A model generated the notes under the pieces. That model ran no database searches, was not told where the DNA came from, and worked only from the letters and a program-made list of their open reading frames with translations. 64,000 bases of DNA. Source: Rugalucina vietnamica (Eukaryota > Mollusca > Bivalvia > Lucinida > Lucinidae). The translations under genes were made by a program, and so were the position numbers. The stretch covers positions 66,234,315-66,298,314 of the forward strand of contig OZ024869.1 in NCBI GenBank assembly GCA_964017185.1. Reading direction: 5' to 3'. Of this stretch, positions 11,336-23,006 are shown piece by piece; position 1 is the first letter of the stretch; the number at the start of each line of letters is the position of its first letter.

Positions 11336-11640
11336 TAAAGTATGCAATGATGCAATGATCAGGGAATGGTGCAATCAGAAAGAAATTCACACTAAAAAGA
11401 CCAGGTGCAAAAAAACTAAATTAACAACCAGGTACTTATACTAAACAAACATATCGTAGCCGAGTGAGCAATTATTTCTCAATAGGCGGCCACTCAGTTA
11501 CCCAAACCCAACAAATATTTGAAAACGCACATAACGTGCAAACAGCACAAAATTCAACACCAAAAGTTAAAACAATAGCATGTAGAACCTTGACCACAGA
11601 AGTATGGGCTTTGGGCGATCAGCGATATAAAATTACTGGC
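11336..11640 (+). repeat. Dispersed repeat family F3, long copy
   Basis: The order is GATCAGGGAATGGTGCAATC, then GGTACTTATAC, CATATCGTAG, TAGGCGGCCACTCAGTTACC and ACAGAAGTATGG. The same order, with gaps, is seen at 12470-12640 and 63766-64000. The 95-residue frame here is not protein-like and is taken as chance. Confidence 0.65.
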
Positions 11641-12246
11641 AGACTTGAACTAGTTTTACAGGATTCTAACCTCACCCTAAGCTTATGCAGTGGTTCACAC
11701 ATTCAGTTGTTCGGTTCTCGTGGTGAATCTCTAACTACATGTAGTCAATGAATCATCAAGGACAAACAAATAAATCATGAAAGCCACCATGATGAACCAA
11801 AAACGAGGACCCACAGATAAAATAAGCTACCTGGCGATAGAGAGCCGTGGTCAACAAACAACCGATGATAACTGAAATGTGTAGCAAAAGAAAAACAACA
11901 GTTGAACCCTGGAACACTGTATTTTGTTTAAGTCGGTTTATTACTGACGTCCGGTGTTTTCATCAATATATATACATATATAAATCTTAGTTTGACTTTT
12001 GGCCATACCATGACTTTTGGGTAACCTCAGATCGTTTTTGTAACGAAAGTAACAATAACGCAAGAACAACTAAAACGAACAAAATATTGACTGTAGGTAA
12101 CAGATATCATATTAAAATTCGACTTTTCAAACAAATAGGCAATCAAAAACACTTTTGAATATCAAGGTTACTCCGATCAGCCTATATGGATACACAGCTG
12201 ATCCGTGTTTTGTTGCCCCCTGTGTAGCTTTTTTTTTTTCTTTTGT
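11641..12246. other. Unannotated stretch
   Basis: Nothing coding. Near 12175-12215 ACAGCTGATCCGTGTTTTGT resembles the interior of the F1 foldback family. Confidence 0.45.
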
Positions 12247-12469
12247 TTAGAGACATGCAAACGATAGATCGGACATCTACAAATACGATTTATGAAGAAA
12301 ATATAATTTAATGTCTCTAATTTCGAAACCCTACCTGTATTTGAATACAATGCTAGTGGCTTAAGAAGTAGATACTACGCAGTTGCTAAGACATTAATAT
12401 TTTGCGTTGGAAAATGGGATCAGCTGGTCGCACCACTTGTAAAGGTCCACTCCATAAACTAAAATGACA

Positions 12470-12640
12470 CTTAGGTACTTATACCAAGAAAACATATCGT
12501 AGGCCGAGAGAGCAGCTATTCCCCAATAGGCGGCCACTCAGTTACCCAAACTGAACTAAGGCTCAAACAACACAAACATTCGACTCCAAAACATAAAACA
12601 ATTAGAACCACAACAGAAGTATCGCCTTGGAATTATCAGA
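12470..12640 (+). repeat. Dispersed repeat family F3, copy inside the left foldback arm
   Basis: GGTACTTATACC, CATATCGTAGG, GAGAGAGCAGCTATT, TAGGCGGCCACTCAGTTACC and AACAGAAGTATCG appear in family order. The right foldback arm lacks it, so it inserted after the arms formed. Confidence 0.7.
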
Positions 12641-12744
12641 AATCATTGATCAGTGATCAAGTATCATGACTTGGAGTCATGCATAGTTTAAAGCTTCATG
12701 ACATTTAAGAAACTTTTATAATGCCCTGCATGCCCTAGATTATC

Positions 12745-14084
12745 TGGCCTGCCTTCACTCCGCTCCACTCCGGTACCTCGTTTCACTTTCGCCTGGTGGT
12801 GCGACACCGCTCAAAATTTATCACTCCGCCGTACCCCCACGAAAATAGTGCATTTGAAAATTTTGCCTAGGTGAGTTTGACACTGTATTACGAGCACATT
12901 TATTTGTGTCGGTTTTATATTTAGTATGCACTGCAAAGTATCACTAGTGTACGACATTTGGGTGTACAAAACACGATCTTAAAAGAGACTATTTCTCGTC
13001 GGAAGCTTCTGTCTGTAAACTACCCCCTCCTCAAATCTGCACCATTCTAGAGGGTAAAACCCAACCCTAGGGTGGTTGCAAAACGGAATACCGGAAAAAC
13101 TCAACGGTCAACCCCCCCTTTGAACTAGGCTCGTTGGGTAGATGTATGGCTGAGCTATAAGGCGAGGGGAGTCCTTTTGGTCATAAAATGTTTGGTAACA
13201 GCTGGGAGTGTCACAAAGTGCGACAATTTGCATTGTGGCCTATGAACAATTTTGACTGGTGTCACCCCTGGTGTGGAGGTATACCGAAACACCGATGGGG
13301 ATATCCCGTCTATGTATGCCCATGCCAGTCGTGTTTGATTCTAGCAGTACAATCCACTTTTTCGGATAAATCCCGGACTTATTCAAGCTTTTGGTTGATA
13401 CATTAAAAGTAAAAGTAGTAAACCAGCATTGTCACTTTCGTGCGTGACAATGAGAGGTTGGAAAATCCGATGGTCTGACTTTAATAATAGCTATCACTTG
13501 TTCCTTTGCAGCTGAGTGATGACTTGAAAACGGTTCAACAACATGAATGAGGCGAAAACCACGTTTATTCATCTACAAATTCACCAAAGGCAACATGTTC
13601 ATCTAGTACTTTTGGTTTTGTTTTAGGAGGGGACACTAATAGTTTGCTTTTTCATGAGACTTCTTTCAAGACGACCTTGGAATCAATAAACGTTTACTTG
13701 AGGCACCTTTGAATGGCGTACTCCTAGCACTTGGAACTGGCGTTTTGAAAGGCGTCCCCAATATATACTGAAAATCAAAAATCTTGTATCACCTTGTTTT
13801 TTGTTAAATTTTATGATAGAGTAACTAAAATTATTTTTTACTCCTAACATTATTTTGGTTAATTCCAATATCAAATCTTTGACTTTGCAGCAAATTCAAG
13901 AATCTGGATGATAATGCAAAATTTTTGGAGTAAAAAGTGTAAAATTGATTACCAATGAGAAGTTTCAATAAGTTATCATTATCATGTGCTTTGTAACATG
14001 ACAGTAGCAGAAAAACAACGAAGCATTTTTAATTTTAGAGAATATGTAGTTTTTACAAAATTTTGAAAATTGACATGTTTGGAA
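12745..14084. other. Interior of the large foldback without recognised genes
   Basis: Frames such as the 72-codon one at 13188 are isolated and not protein-like. Pyrimidine-rich CCCCC patches occur at 13020-13120. Confidence 0.45.
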
Positions 14085-14324
14085 AATTAATCAGCGGTTT
14101 AGAAATAAGCAGCAAAGAATACAAACAACACTGCATATTACGGTTATGGTAGGTACCTTATGATTTTTGCGAGTTTCATAAACAGATGACATATCCGTTT
14201 GCTGTACTTCCGGTTTGTATGCAAGATTTTTTAATTTTGATTTAACAACTACCATTTAGTCATTTTGGGGGTTTTTAGGTGTCATTGTACTGTTTTGAGA
14301 TTGAACACATTGCCCCATTTAATA

Positions 14325-14910
14325 ATTTGTTACCGTCTGAACACCATCTTCCAGAAACTACATTTTTCAAAATCTCAGTTTTCTGAAAGACCTCAAGAAA
14401 AATATGAGCATTTCATCATTTTGCATTCCAAAAGTCTTAAAAAGTGCCACAAAAAATTGAAAATCGGTTAACAAATAAAAATTTTATGCAAGAAAATGTT
14501 TTTGAATAAGGCTTTTTCCATTGTAAAATTGTCAGCAAGGGAAGTAACTATTTTCCTGGAAAAAAAATCTAAATTGATTATTTTTCATCATAAATGCACC
14601 AAACTAAACCAAAATTGTTTTGTATGCATAGCTGAGCGCCAAACTCTTAAAATTATTCCACAGATTTGTTTGATTTTCAGTTTTAGAGTGTTTGGATTAC
14701 CTCCCTTGCACATGCGAAATGCCTATTCAAAATGATTTTTGGGCATAATTATTTTATTAGTGAACCGATTTTCAAACTTTTCGTTGCACTTTTTAGGACT
14801 CATGAGTTGCAAAAAGATGGCATGGTCATATTTTTCTTGTGGCGTTTCAGAAAAGTGAAATTTCGAAAAATGCAGTTTCTGAAAGATGGTGTTTAGACAG
14901 TAGGGACAAA
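14325..14910. mobile_element. Foldback element family F5, copy 1 (about 180-bp arms)
   Basis: Left ACACCATCTTCCAGAAACT to ATCGGTTAACAAATAAAA pairs with right TTAGTGAACCGATTTTC to TTTCTGAAAGATGGTGT. A middle part with TGTCAGCAAGGGAAGTAACT separates the arms. A full second copy lies at 45200-45812. Confidence 0.8.
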
Positions 14911-14914
14911 TCAA

Positions 14915-15045
14915 ATGGTCCCAGCAAAGCAGCGTAAAATAAGTTCTTTATTTGGCACAAGTTTAAAACAAAAGCAAAAATGCACCAAATAAAGCACCAA
15001 CTTGACGCTGTTTTGTTGGGACGATTTGTTTGTTCCTGTCAAATT
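14915..15045. mobile_element. Small foldback inserted within the larger one
   Basis: GGTCCCAGCAAAGCAGCG pairs with CGCTGTTTTGTTGGGACGA, and an inner CTTTATTTGG / CCAAATAAAG pair follows. No coding. Confidence 0.6.
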
Positions 15046-15879
15046 ATTGTTTGGGACAAGTTGTACAACCCTTACTCAATAAGATAGAAAAATAAGAAAA
15101 TGTTATTGTAAAATCAAACTTAAAAAAGTTTGCATATAAACCGGAAGTACAACAAACTGCTGATCAAAACAGTATAGTGGGACATGTGCTTACCTGCCGT
15201 ACCTCAGAATGCATTTTATTTGCATTCTTTGCAGTTTAAAGGAAATTTTCAAACCATCGGTTAATTTTCCGAAAAGGCCAGCTGATCTAGGGCATGAGTA
15301 GCATTATAAAAGTTTCTCAAATTTTATGAATGAAGCTCTGAAGCTCGTTTCATATACCGTAAAACCTATTCTAAAATTTGACATTTACAAGTGGTGCGAC
15401 CAGCTGATCCCATTTTCCGACACAAAATATTCATGTTTTAGCAACAGTTTACTGCTTGTATCTACTTCTTTAGCCACTAGCGTTATATTAAAAACAGGTA
15501 GGGCTTCGCGCTAAGAGACTTACATTTTTTTTTCATAAATCGTATTCGTAGATGTCCGATATATCATTTGCATGTCTCTATACAGTTCAAAGGCGCATGA
15601 TATCTATGAAATCCAGTATTTCATACAAATTAATTAGATTTCGTGGCAGGCTAAGTCCACGGAAAATGAATGTTTGCTTTCGGACATGATAAAACTCAGA
15701 ATCGTAGGCGAATAGGTGACTAAATTCGAGCGGTCTGCTGCGCTATTGCCAGCAACAGTTATCAGGCTGGCACATGATAAAATATATAAAAAGGTCAACC
15801 ACCTGCATATGTTCCCTCTTTTCCGCCATTTTCTTCTTTAGCATATACGTTTTAAAATCCTTTAGCCTGTACGTTTGTG

Positions 15880-16280
15880 CTTTAGCCGATGCGTTTGCCT
15901 ATACCAGTGTGTTAATGGAACATACTGGGAAAGACAACTCATCGGCTAATCGTTTGAGAGTACAATCGTTATTGTCGTCCGAACCGATGGCTTTTTAGAT
16001 GAAAGGTTTTAAAAAGGATTCTATTTCAGAGGGCGTGTCCGAACCGACGGCTTTGCCTACAGGAAGGGTCTTTAAAGCGGATTCCACTTCAGACTTCAGA
16101 CAGTGTAATGACAATATCTGCAAGCAGATTGTTAACATTACTGTCAATATGAGGTACTTGAGCGCTTGTTTCGTCTGATAGAGTTTGATTTCGAAAGAAA
16201 TTGTTCAGTAGATTTGCTTTATCTGTATCCTCGCTGTCAATTCGTCCATCCTTTCCCAGCGTCGGAGCAGATTATAAGGA
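15880..16280 (-). pseudogene. LINE (non-LTR retrotransposon) fragment: linker before the reverse transcriptase
   Basis: Read on the minus strand, a frame gives PTLGKDGRIDSED, then KANLLNNFFRNQT, then ALKTLPVGKAVGSD. This pattern (LLN.FF.Q, then L..LP.GKA.G.D) is typical of the stretch between endonuclease and RT in LINE ORF2. A second decayed copy of the GKA.GSD motif follows after a stop. No RT core is present. It is a broken fragment. The fragments at 17745-18850 have the same orientation, but whether they come from the same insertion is unclear. Confidence 0.65.
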
Positions 16281-16442
16281 CGATGGTACCAGTGATTTGA
16301 AAGTTTTAAGTGAAGATCATTAGTCATTAGAAGGTAACGGTTTTATTTTTAGTTTATTTGAAAGTTGATCAAGATGTTGCGGCTTGGACAACCGTACTTG
16401 CATATCGCTTTTGGTGAGCATGTTTACGTTTACGAATAAAAT

Positions 16443-16720
16443 TACGACAGACAGACAGACAGACATAACTTTATTCACTTAAGCCCAAATTGGGCATACA
16501 AGGATTAACAACAGAATAAGTTCAAGAATGGTAACAAGGATGGAACGTATAAGAAGTGAATATAGATAGTTATAATTCGGTGGAGTCCTAGACTCATCCG
16601 GGGTGAGGACACGGGTAACCTTTTCCTGTGAAATTAGCAGTATAAACGGTTTGTTGTCTCTGTCCTGATCTTGCATATATAAACATGTGTTAAGCACAAA
16701 TATTCGACATGTCATTTAAC
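16443..16720 (-). mobile_element. LINE 3'-end-like sequence with (GTCT)n tail
   Basis: On the minus strand the sequence ends AAGTGAATAAAGTTAT followed by a (GTCT)n run. An AATAAA followed by a short microsatellite tail is usual for LINE 3' ends. A similar tail (GACAGACAGACA...CTTTATTTC) is seen near 51100. No protein motif is visible here. Confidence 0.4.
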
Positions 16721-17744
16721 ATGATTTCTCACAACACAGCTCTATTTCATACGGTCACAATACAATTTCATTGACGGTAAATAACTTTAGGCATGTCACT
16801 AGAAAACAAAACAAAGACACTTTCAAATTGATATAATTATGAATATTGGCTCCATTTACACGACCAGATAGTAACATGTATGTCAGGAACATGCACACTA
16901 ACATGATGTACAGAATGTGCATGTCATGTGCAAACCGATCATGAAATATTATGTCGTGCTGCATGCGCATTTTCTCGCGGCATTGTGCATTGATTTGTAA
17001 TCACTCGTGAAAGTCTTGCACGTGAGATCCGTGGGATATTATTTGTAGGTTAGTGTCAGACATGCTCAGACATGAATATGATCATTCTTTCATGTGATCG
17101 TTTCAAATGGATTTATAGATATCTACTTGTATAAAGTAAGTAGTTTAGACATTTTTAAAAGGTAAAGCTTTGCTCTGTCATCCGTCGCCCATCCATTGCC
17201 GGTCCAAAGCCGGCGGTAAAGCTACGACGGCACCATGCAGGCTGATAACTTACAGTATAGCAGAAATATAGTCAATCTAAAATGCTTCATCGTAAGGATG
17301 ACATATTTTTCGGGTTTGTGTCGCAAATCAGTCATGTAGGTAGCATCGGACTATAATTTAATGATGGGATGGTGTTGCAGTATCAGGACCAATAGCTTCA
17401 ATTTTCAGTGTTGTTCAATCATCATTTTTACATAGTCGGCCGGTTTCCCGCTGACAAAAATCAGTATCGGAAACCCATGTAACCAGAACCCCCTGACCAT
17501 TTGAGGTCAGTGGGGTTCTGGTCACCCGCATCCTCAACACTGACTCCTGAAAGCTGGGAACCAGCGGACAATGCAAAAGTGGCGAATGATGTGTAGAGAA
17601 CATATTCGTTTCTTTCTCGCAGGTTGTTCAGACAAATACGTGTACGTACGAGTATATAACATTATAACGTCAAATAAATAACATTTGTGCACGATTTGAC
17701 GCAAGACGGTAAAGATGAAGAACCTTTGTACTTCAATTATCATT
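16721..17744. other. Unannotated stretch
   Basis: No gene or clear repeat. A GGCCGGTTTCC / GGAAACC patch near 17440-17475 and a short inverted GGGGTTCTGGT pair near 17487-17523 are the only structures. Confidence 0.45.
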
Positions 17745-18375
17745 ATTAAAATGATTTATTAGAATTTTCATGAACATACTTAGTTTCTTTAGTTTTGGCT
17801 CGCTAGTAATATTAAGGAGCTCCTTGTATTTAATTACATTTGGCCTAATATAGAAATATGGGCTAATAAATTTTTTCCTGTGGTTTTCAAATGCCGGGCA
17901 TATCAACAAATAGTGAAAATTGTCGCCGATATCGTTTTTAAAGCAAAGCTCGCATTTCCTACTGTCTAAATCAATGTCATCCCAGCGGCCTACTTCTACT
18001 GGGAATCTATGGTTGCAGGTTCTAAATTTAAACATGTTCAAAAGGTTTGCACCGTCTAGTTTGGTTAGGTAGCTTTCTAACGCAATATTATCTTTGAACA
18101 ACGCATAATGCAGTCCCTTAGAAGACTTCTGTAAGTCGTGTGACCATGCTTGTATGTTTTGGTCTAGTAGTCTGTTTTTCACCTGTTTTGTAATATTTTT
18201 GGGAATATTTCTAAATTGCTCTTGCCAGATATAGTTCAAACCACAATCGTTTAGAATAGATTTAATATAGGTTGGCCATTTGTAGTTGTTTTGTGATTTA
18301 TACATATACTTATAAATTTGGTACGATAATTTGGATTGTTTTCCATTTAAGACCGATGACCAGTACGAATACGTT
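17745..18375 (-). pseudogene. LINE ORF2 C-terminal fragment with zinc-knuckle-like CxxC...H...C
   Basis: One minus-strand frame of about 210 codons starts near YWSSVLNGKQSKLSYQIYK and runs to LINHFNNDN before the stop. Its end has CELCFKNDIGDNFHYLLIC, the CxxC-x7-8-H-x4-C pattern found after the RT in many LINE ORF2 proteins. The upstream part (KLSYQIY, CGLNYIWQEQF) fits the same region. There is no RT, so the copy is 5'-truncated or internally deleted. It lies just downstream, in minus orientation, of endonuclease-like sequence, so the two may be one insertion that lost its RT. Confidence 0.8.
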
Positions 18376-18384
18376 TACGAATAG

Positions 18385-18850
18385 TTGTAGCTATCCATGT
18401 AGCTACATTCTGAGATGTCTACTCAGCATATATAGATTATAGTCACCTGTGATAATGATGTTGTTAACTTGTGTGTGCAGTCCTAGTGATACAGAATATT
18501 CGATGCAAGAGATCGAGGTATTCTGCTTCAGAGTCCGGTGGGCGATAGGAATACAAATGAAGCACTTGTATAATTAACTAGATATCAATCCATATACATG
18601 TGTATATTCTACGTTACGTGGTTCTAAGTCTTGACGTCGTCTGTAATCTGTAAAACAATGGGTCTTTAACATATATCATAACACCGCCACAATGGCGGTC
18701 GTTGTCCTGCCATTACGTTCTAGAAGTTTGAAAGTTGGTATACTAATAGCTAAGTCTGTCGTTCGTATGTTTGGACGAAGCCATGTCGCTGAAAAGGCTA
18801 ACGTCGGTCGGATAACTCAGTAGAGAGAATGTCGTTTAATATGTAGGATA
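18385..18850 (-). pseudogene. LINE endonuclease-domain remnant
   Basis: Conceptual minus-strand reading in shifting frames gives LSATWLRPNI, RDNDRHCGGVMIYVKD, YRPPDSEAEYLDLL and NIIITGDYNLYM. These are the SETWL, R.GGV.IY, YRPP and GDFN signatures of the LINE apurinic-type endonuclease. Stops and frameshifts separate them, so it is inactive. Confidence 0.7.
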
Positions 18851-19677
18851 CATTACATATAATACTGTGCAAAAGCTATGTGGTTGGACTGACTAAGAGT
18901 ATTAAGAAAACAAAAAGATTCGTTCGTTGTGCTTGCTGAACTAGACCGGGATGGCGTGGAAGCTTGACCGTGGTTCGGATGCCGAGAATCCTATATCAGG
19001 TAAATGGTAAATGCACCTGCTACAAGCCAGTCATACACACAAATGATATTTCCCCTTATAGTCTGACCAATCTGAAGTTTTCTTGTGAACACCATACCTA
19101 GACTGTACCTTTTGAATTCAGAAGTTGACTTATATGCACGTTTAATGAAAATATATATTTGATAAAAGGAAGTGGATTATTTGTAGGCTAGTGAGTATAC
19201 AATATGCAAAATACCACTAAGTGGCTGTGTAACCGTACTATGAGACTGTTTCATTGCATAGAGCTGCATGTACCTTTATAGACGGTGCGATGCACACACA
19301 TCCACTAGTCAATCTAAAAGTTTTGTTGTTACACTACCAGAACCCCGTGATCTGCTTCGAAGAAAATGAAAAAAAAAACATGGTTGAGATAAAAGTAAAA
19401 AATACAAAAAGTATGAATAAAAGAAGAAAGTCCAAGATCATAAACTCGTAATTTGGTTTTTGACCCCCGGCGGATCAAAGATGTACGCGTGGTCCATGTA
19501 TTTCAGCGGTATTACATACAAGTTAGAGTTATAGTTTCAGTTGAAAAAAAGAGTGAACTTATCAAAATAAATTTTACTCTTGTATACTAGTAAGTTAATA
19601 AATAAACAACAGATGAGGTTAACTGTTCGGGCTTTGGCTTAAATTACAACTATAATATGCGTGAAATACAAGTTGCA
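18851..19677. other. Unannotated stretch
   Basis: The 65-codon frame at 19254 is lysine-rich and not protein-like. Nothing else recognised. Confidence 0.5.
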
Positions 19678-19790
19678 GCGCCGCTTATTGTAAACGCGCC
19701 GCTCAGTGTAAACATTAAGTAACACTAAGCGGTGCAGTCGCAACACTAAGTGTAACAAGGCTATATTTACACTAAGCGGCGGTAATTGTA
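19678..19790. repeat. Cluster of GCCGCTTAGTGTAAAC-like motifs in both orientations
   Basis: Forward copies start at about 19680 and 19698 and reversed ones (ACACTAAGCGGY) at about 19721 and 19766, with a hybrid ACACTAAGTGTAAC at 19741. The patch is more GC-rich than its surroundings. It may be the core of a small foldback element or a set of protein-binding sites. Confidence 0.6.
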
Positions 19791-19882
19791 GACCGAAATA
19801 CAGGGTAGTTATCCTGTAGACATAGTACAGAGCCTATGGAGACAAAACTGTTATTGTATGAGTTAACGAAAATAAAACAGTT

Positions 19883-19886
<4 letters not shown>

Positions 19887-19918
<32 letters not shown>
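19887..19918. repeat. Poly(T) tract
   Basis: About 32 T, possibly the reversed tail of an unrecognised retroposon. Confidence 0.9.
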
Positions 19919-19919
<1 letters not shown>

Positions 19920-20292
19920 TTTTGTTTACTTTTGTTTAAACAACACTTTTAAGATCAATCAATGAGTATCTCATTAATTTTAAATATCAAAATTGGCTGG
20001 TTTCCAACGTTATATATATAATCAATGTCAGAAAAACTGGTAACCAAAACCATCCTGACTTTCAGGTCTTTAGTTCACTTGTTTTATTCATATGTGCCAT
20101 GACACAACAAAGTCTATTTTTAGTGGCTGTACTTTCCATACAATCAAAATGAAGACACAGATAAGCTGCTCTGTTGTCAAACAGCTGATCTGAATCAATA
20201 TTTTGTACTAAAAGGTCTAGACTTCTGGCTGAAAAAGGTCCTGGCTCCCCCCCCCCCCTAGGGAATTTTGCAGACATAGCAGTCTTTTCTGA

Positions 20293-21022
20293 TTCAAATG
20301 AGAGATGTTTGCACTTTGTACGCCGGGGCGTAACGGTGTAACAACTATTTAAAAATAACAACTGTTACCAGCTTATTATATTTGCAGTATTCTTTGATTG
20401 GGAATGAAAAATAGGCTGTTTTACCATAATTCTACCATTTTTCTGCAAGATTCTTCGAGGAAAATATGTGGGATGCATAATTTTATCAAGCTAACAGAGA
20501 GATGGTTCTCTATTTATATAGCGTATGTAACGTATGTAACAAAAATATGCGAATTTACATTTATAAACAAATAAGGCATTCAGTAATAGTTTCTGTGGAG
20601 TACAAATCTGCAAATGCCAATGTGCAAGGTTAGAATGTCATGTTTGTATTATTTGCATTCAAATAAGAGATGTTTGCACTTTGTACGCCGGGGCATAACG
20701 GTGTAACGGCAATTTAAAAATAACAACAGCTACCAGCTTATTATATTTGCAGTATGTTTTATTTGGATTGAACAATAGATTATTTTACCATAATTCTACC
20801 ATTTGTCTGCAAGATTCTTCAAGGGCAATATGTGGGATACATAATTTTATCAAACTGATATAAATTCTCAATTTGTGTAACATATGTAACAAAAATGTGA
20901 TTTTACATATATAAACAAATAAGGGTTTCTGTAATAGTTTCTGTAGAGTACAAAGCTGCAAACACCAATGTGCAAGGTAAGAATGACATGCTTGTGTGTT
21001 TTTCATTTGCTAGATGTGTCTC
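20293..21022. repeat. 365-bp tandem duplication in the left end of element E1
   Basis: The block with GAGATGTTTGCACTTTGTACG, GCCGGGGC and AACGGTGTAAC starts at about 20293 and again at about 20658. The copies keep CATAATTCTACCATT, GTAACRTATGTAAC and ACCAATGTGCAAGGT in the same order. Confidence 0.85.
20527..20540. promoter_or_regulatory. Quasi-palindromic site GTAACGTATGTAAC (first of seven in E1)
   Basis: Sites of the form GTWACRTAYGTWAC occur at 20527, 20877, 24015, 24527, 24716, 25087 and 25251. Five of the seven lie near the right end and two near the left. Placement near both ends is what transposase-binding sites would look like. This is inference. Confidence 0.5.
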
Positions 21023-22883
21023 AGTTGTAACGGTGTAATGCCAAGTTGTTTATATGTATATTTCATGTAATGTTACAATGATACCAATACCACATGGGGT
21101 GAATTTGACCTACAAAATTGATCATATTTTCGTTATGACTTATCATAGCCCACTGAGGTTGGTTTCATTTAAAAGCTTCTTCACTCAAGGCCGTTTCATC
21201 TCAAGGTAAGTTATGCAAATTATCTTATTTGCATATTTGTGAATTTAATATAAAATATTAAAATGGCCGAAAAATCATTAAAAACCATAAAAAATCGTCT
21301 TTCAGACCCAAGCTATCATCGTAGCACATAGTTTATACACCAGTGATACCATTTGACATTTTTACAGATGTATTGGGTCTATTTGAAAATTATCTCATTT
21401 GCATATTTATCATTATTAATATAATAAACTATGAAAAGTTTGGAAAATCACTGAAAAATAAGATGTATACTTACATAATTACTAGTGTCTGGCATGCCAA
21501 CAGACCTAGAATGATAAAAGTGGTAGCAGCTTGATGCTTTAGGCTATTCACTTTGTCTTCTAGTCTGATAAATGAATAAACTTATTTTAAGTTTAATGAA
21601 TATTAATGCAATCTTTACAGACTGGAGAAGAATCACGGCAAATAAGAGGGTATACCTTACAAAATGGCTTGTGTCTAGGTTACTGATAGCACTGCTGTAC
21701 AGAACCTGGTATCAAATGATTGCTATGACAATGTTTTATAACCATGTAACCTGATATATAAACCGTCTTATCTGATAAAGGTCACTAATATTATAATTAA
21801 AACTTCATAAATGAAGAAGAGAAAAATGAAGAGATATACCAACAAAATCACTTATATCCCGGCTGCTTATTGCCTTAGAGGGCTAAATTTGTATCACATA
21901 ATTGCTTGGACAATACACAATTTACCAGTGCTCGTATTTACAAAACATATCAGATTTAGTTTCATGGATATTCATAAAACGTCGATAAAAATGGTAAATA
22001 GCAAATAAATAAGGGTGTCCACCAACAGAGACGCATGTACCTTTGCTTCAATCTCATATGTTTTGTGATATATATACATGACAACATGACAATAATTCAT
22101 ATATATTGTGATAACATGTCAATGATCCATCATTAAAGTGACCGAATAGTAACATTTGATGCCATTTTGACTACTCGACAGCTATTGACAGTGAAGATAC
22201 AAGTGATTTTGTGGGTATACCCCTTCATGTTTCTGCAAATTTTCTCTTTTTTCTTGCAATTCATGAAACAAACATTCATATGATTTTTATGATCTATTCA
22301 TAACATCATATGGTTAAAGAACATTGTCTTAGCAACAGGCAGATAGCAATTATAGCTGTCTAGGTCTTCTAGTAGCCAAGAATTAGATTTATCTTGTTTA
22401 ATACGGGCACCGCCTCAATTCTTTGGTGGTTAATCGCCAACATCTAATTTAACCATTTTATTTGATTAATGCTCATCAAATGAATTTTTATTATAGTAGG
22501 GTGAAAGAAAATTGTCCTTGCCATTTTCAGCACATTCAGACTTTGGCTTGCTGAAAAACATAATCATTTTGTTGGTATATCTGCCTATTTGTTATGTATT
22601 TTCTCTAATTTCTGAACTTTTCATTAATATTCATAAAACTGAAAGTCAGATGATGTATCTAGAGGACTGATGCCATTAGTCCATTGCCGTAGTATTTTTG
22701 ATACCACTTTCAGCATTCTAAGTCTATTAACAGTTCAGGTACAAACTATTTGGTAGTAATACTCTATTTTTCTGCATTTTAAAGAGATTTCTAAACGTTT
22801 TATTAATAGTATTTAAAGGGGTCCAAAGACATTTATTGTCAGAAATGAATTGTTTTACACCAAAAACTAAATTATTCATAGGG

Positions 22884-22970
22884 AAACGTGAAGTGTTGGC
22901 ACTATTTTTTAAATAGCATCATATATAAACGTGAAGTGTTGGCACTATTTTTTAAATAGCATCATATATA
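22884..22970. repeat. 43-bp direct tandem duplication
   Basis: AACGTGAAGTGTTGG through TAGCATCATATAT is repeated twice in a row with essentially no differences, implying a recent slip. Confidence 0.9.
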
Positions 22971-23006
22971 TCTACTCTACCCCCACGTCATTCCTAATTC
23001 ATACAT

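Larger units (their letters stand above)
12247..15586. mobile_element. Large nested foldback composite (outer arms 12247-12742 and 15278-15586)
   Basis: The outer arms are inverted copies. Left AGAGACATGCAAACGATAG pairs with right ATCATTTGCATGTCTCTATA, and GGGATCAGCTGGTCGCACCA occurs on one side with its complement on the other. AAACTTTTATAATGC and GCCCTAGAT also pair. The left arm is longer because an F3 repeat (12470-12640) sits inside it. Further inverted pairs nest inside, at 14085-14250/15105-15265, 14325-14510/14730-14905 and 14915-15045. No transposase frame. Confidence 0.75.
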
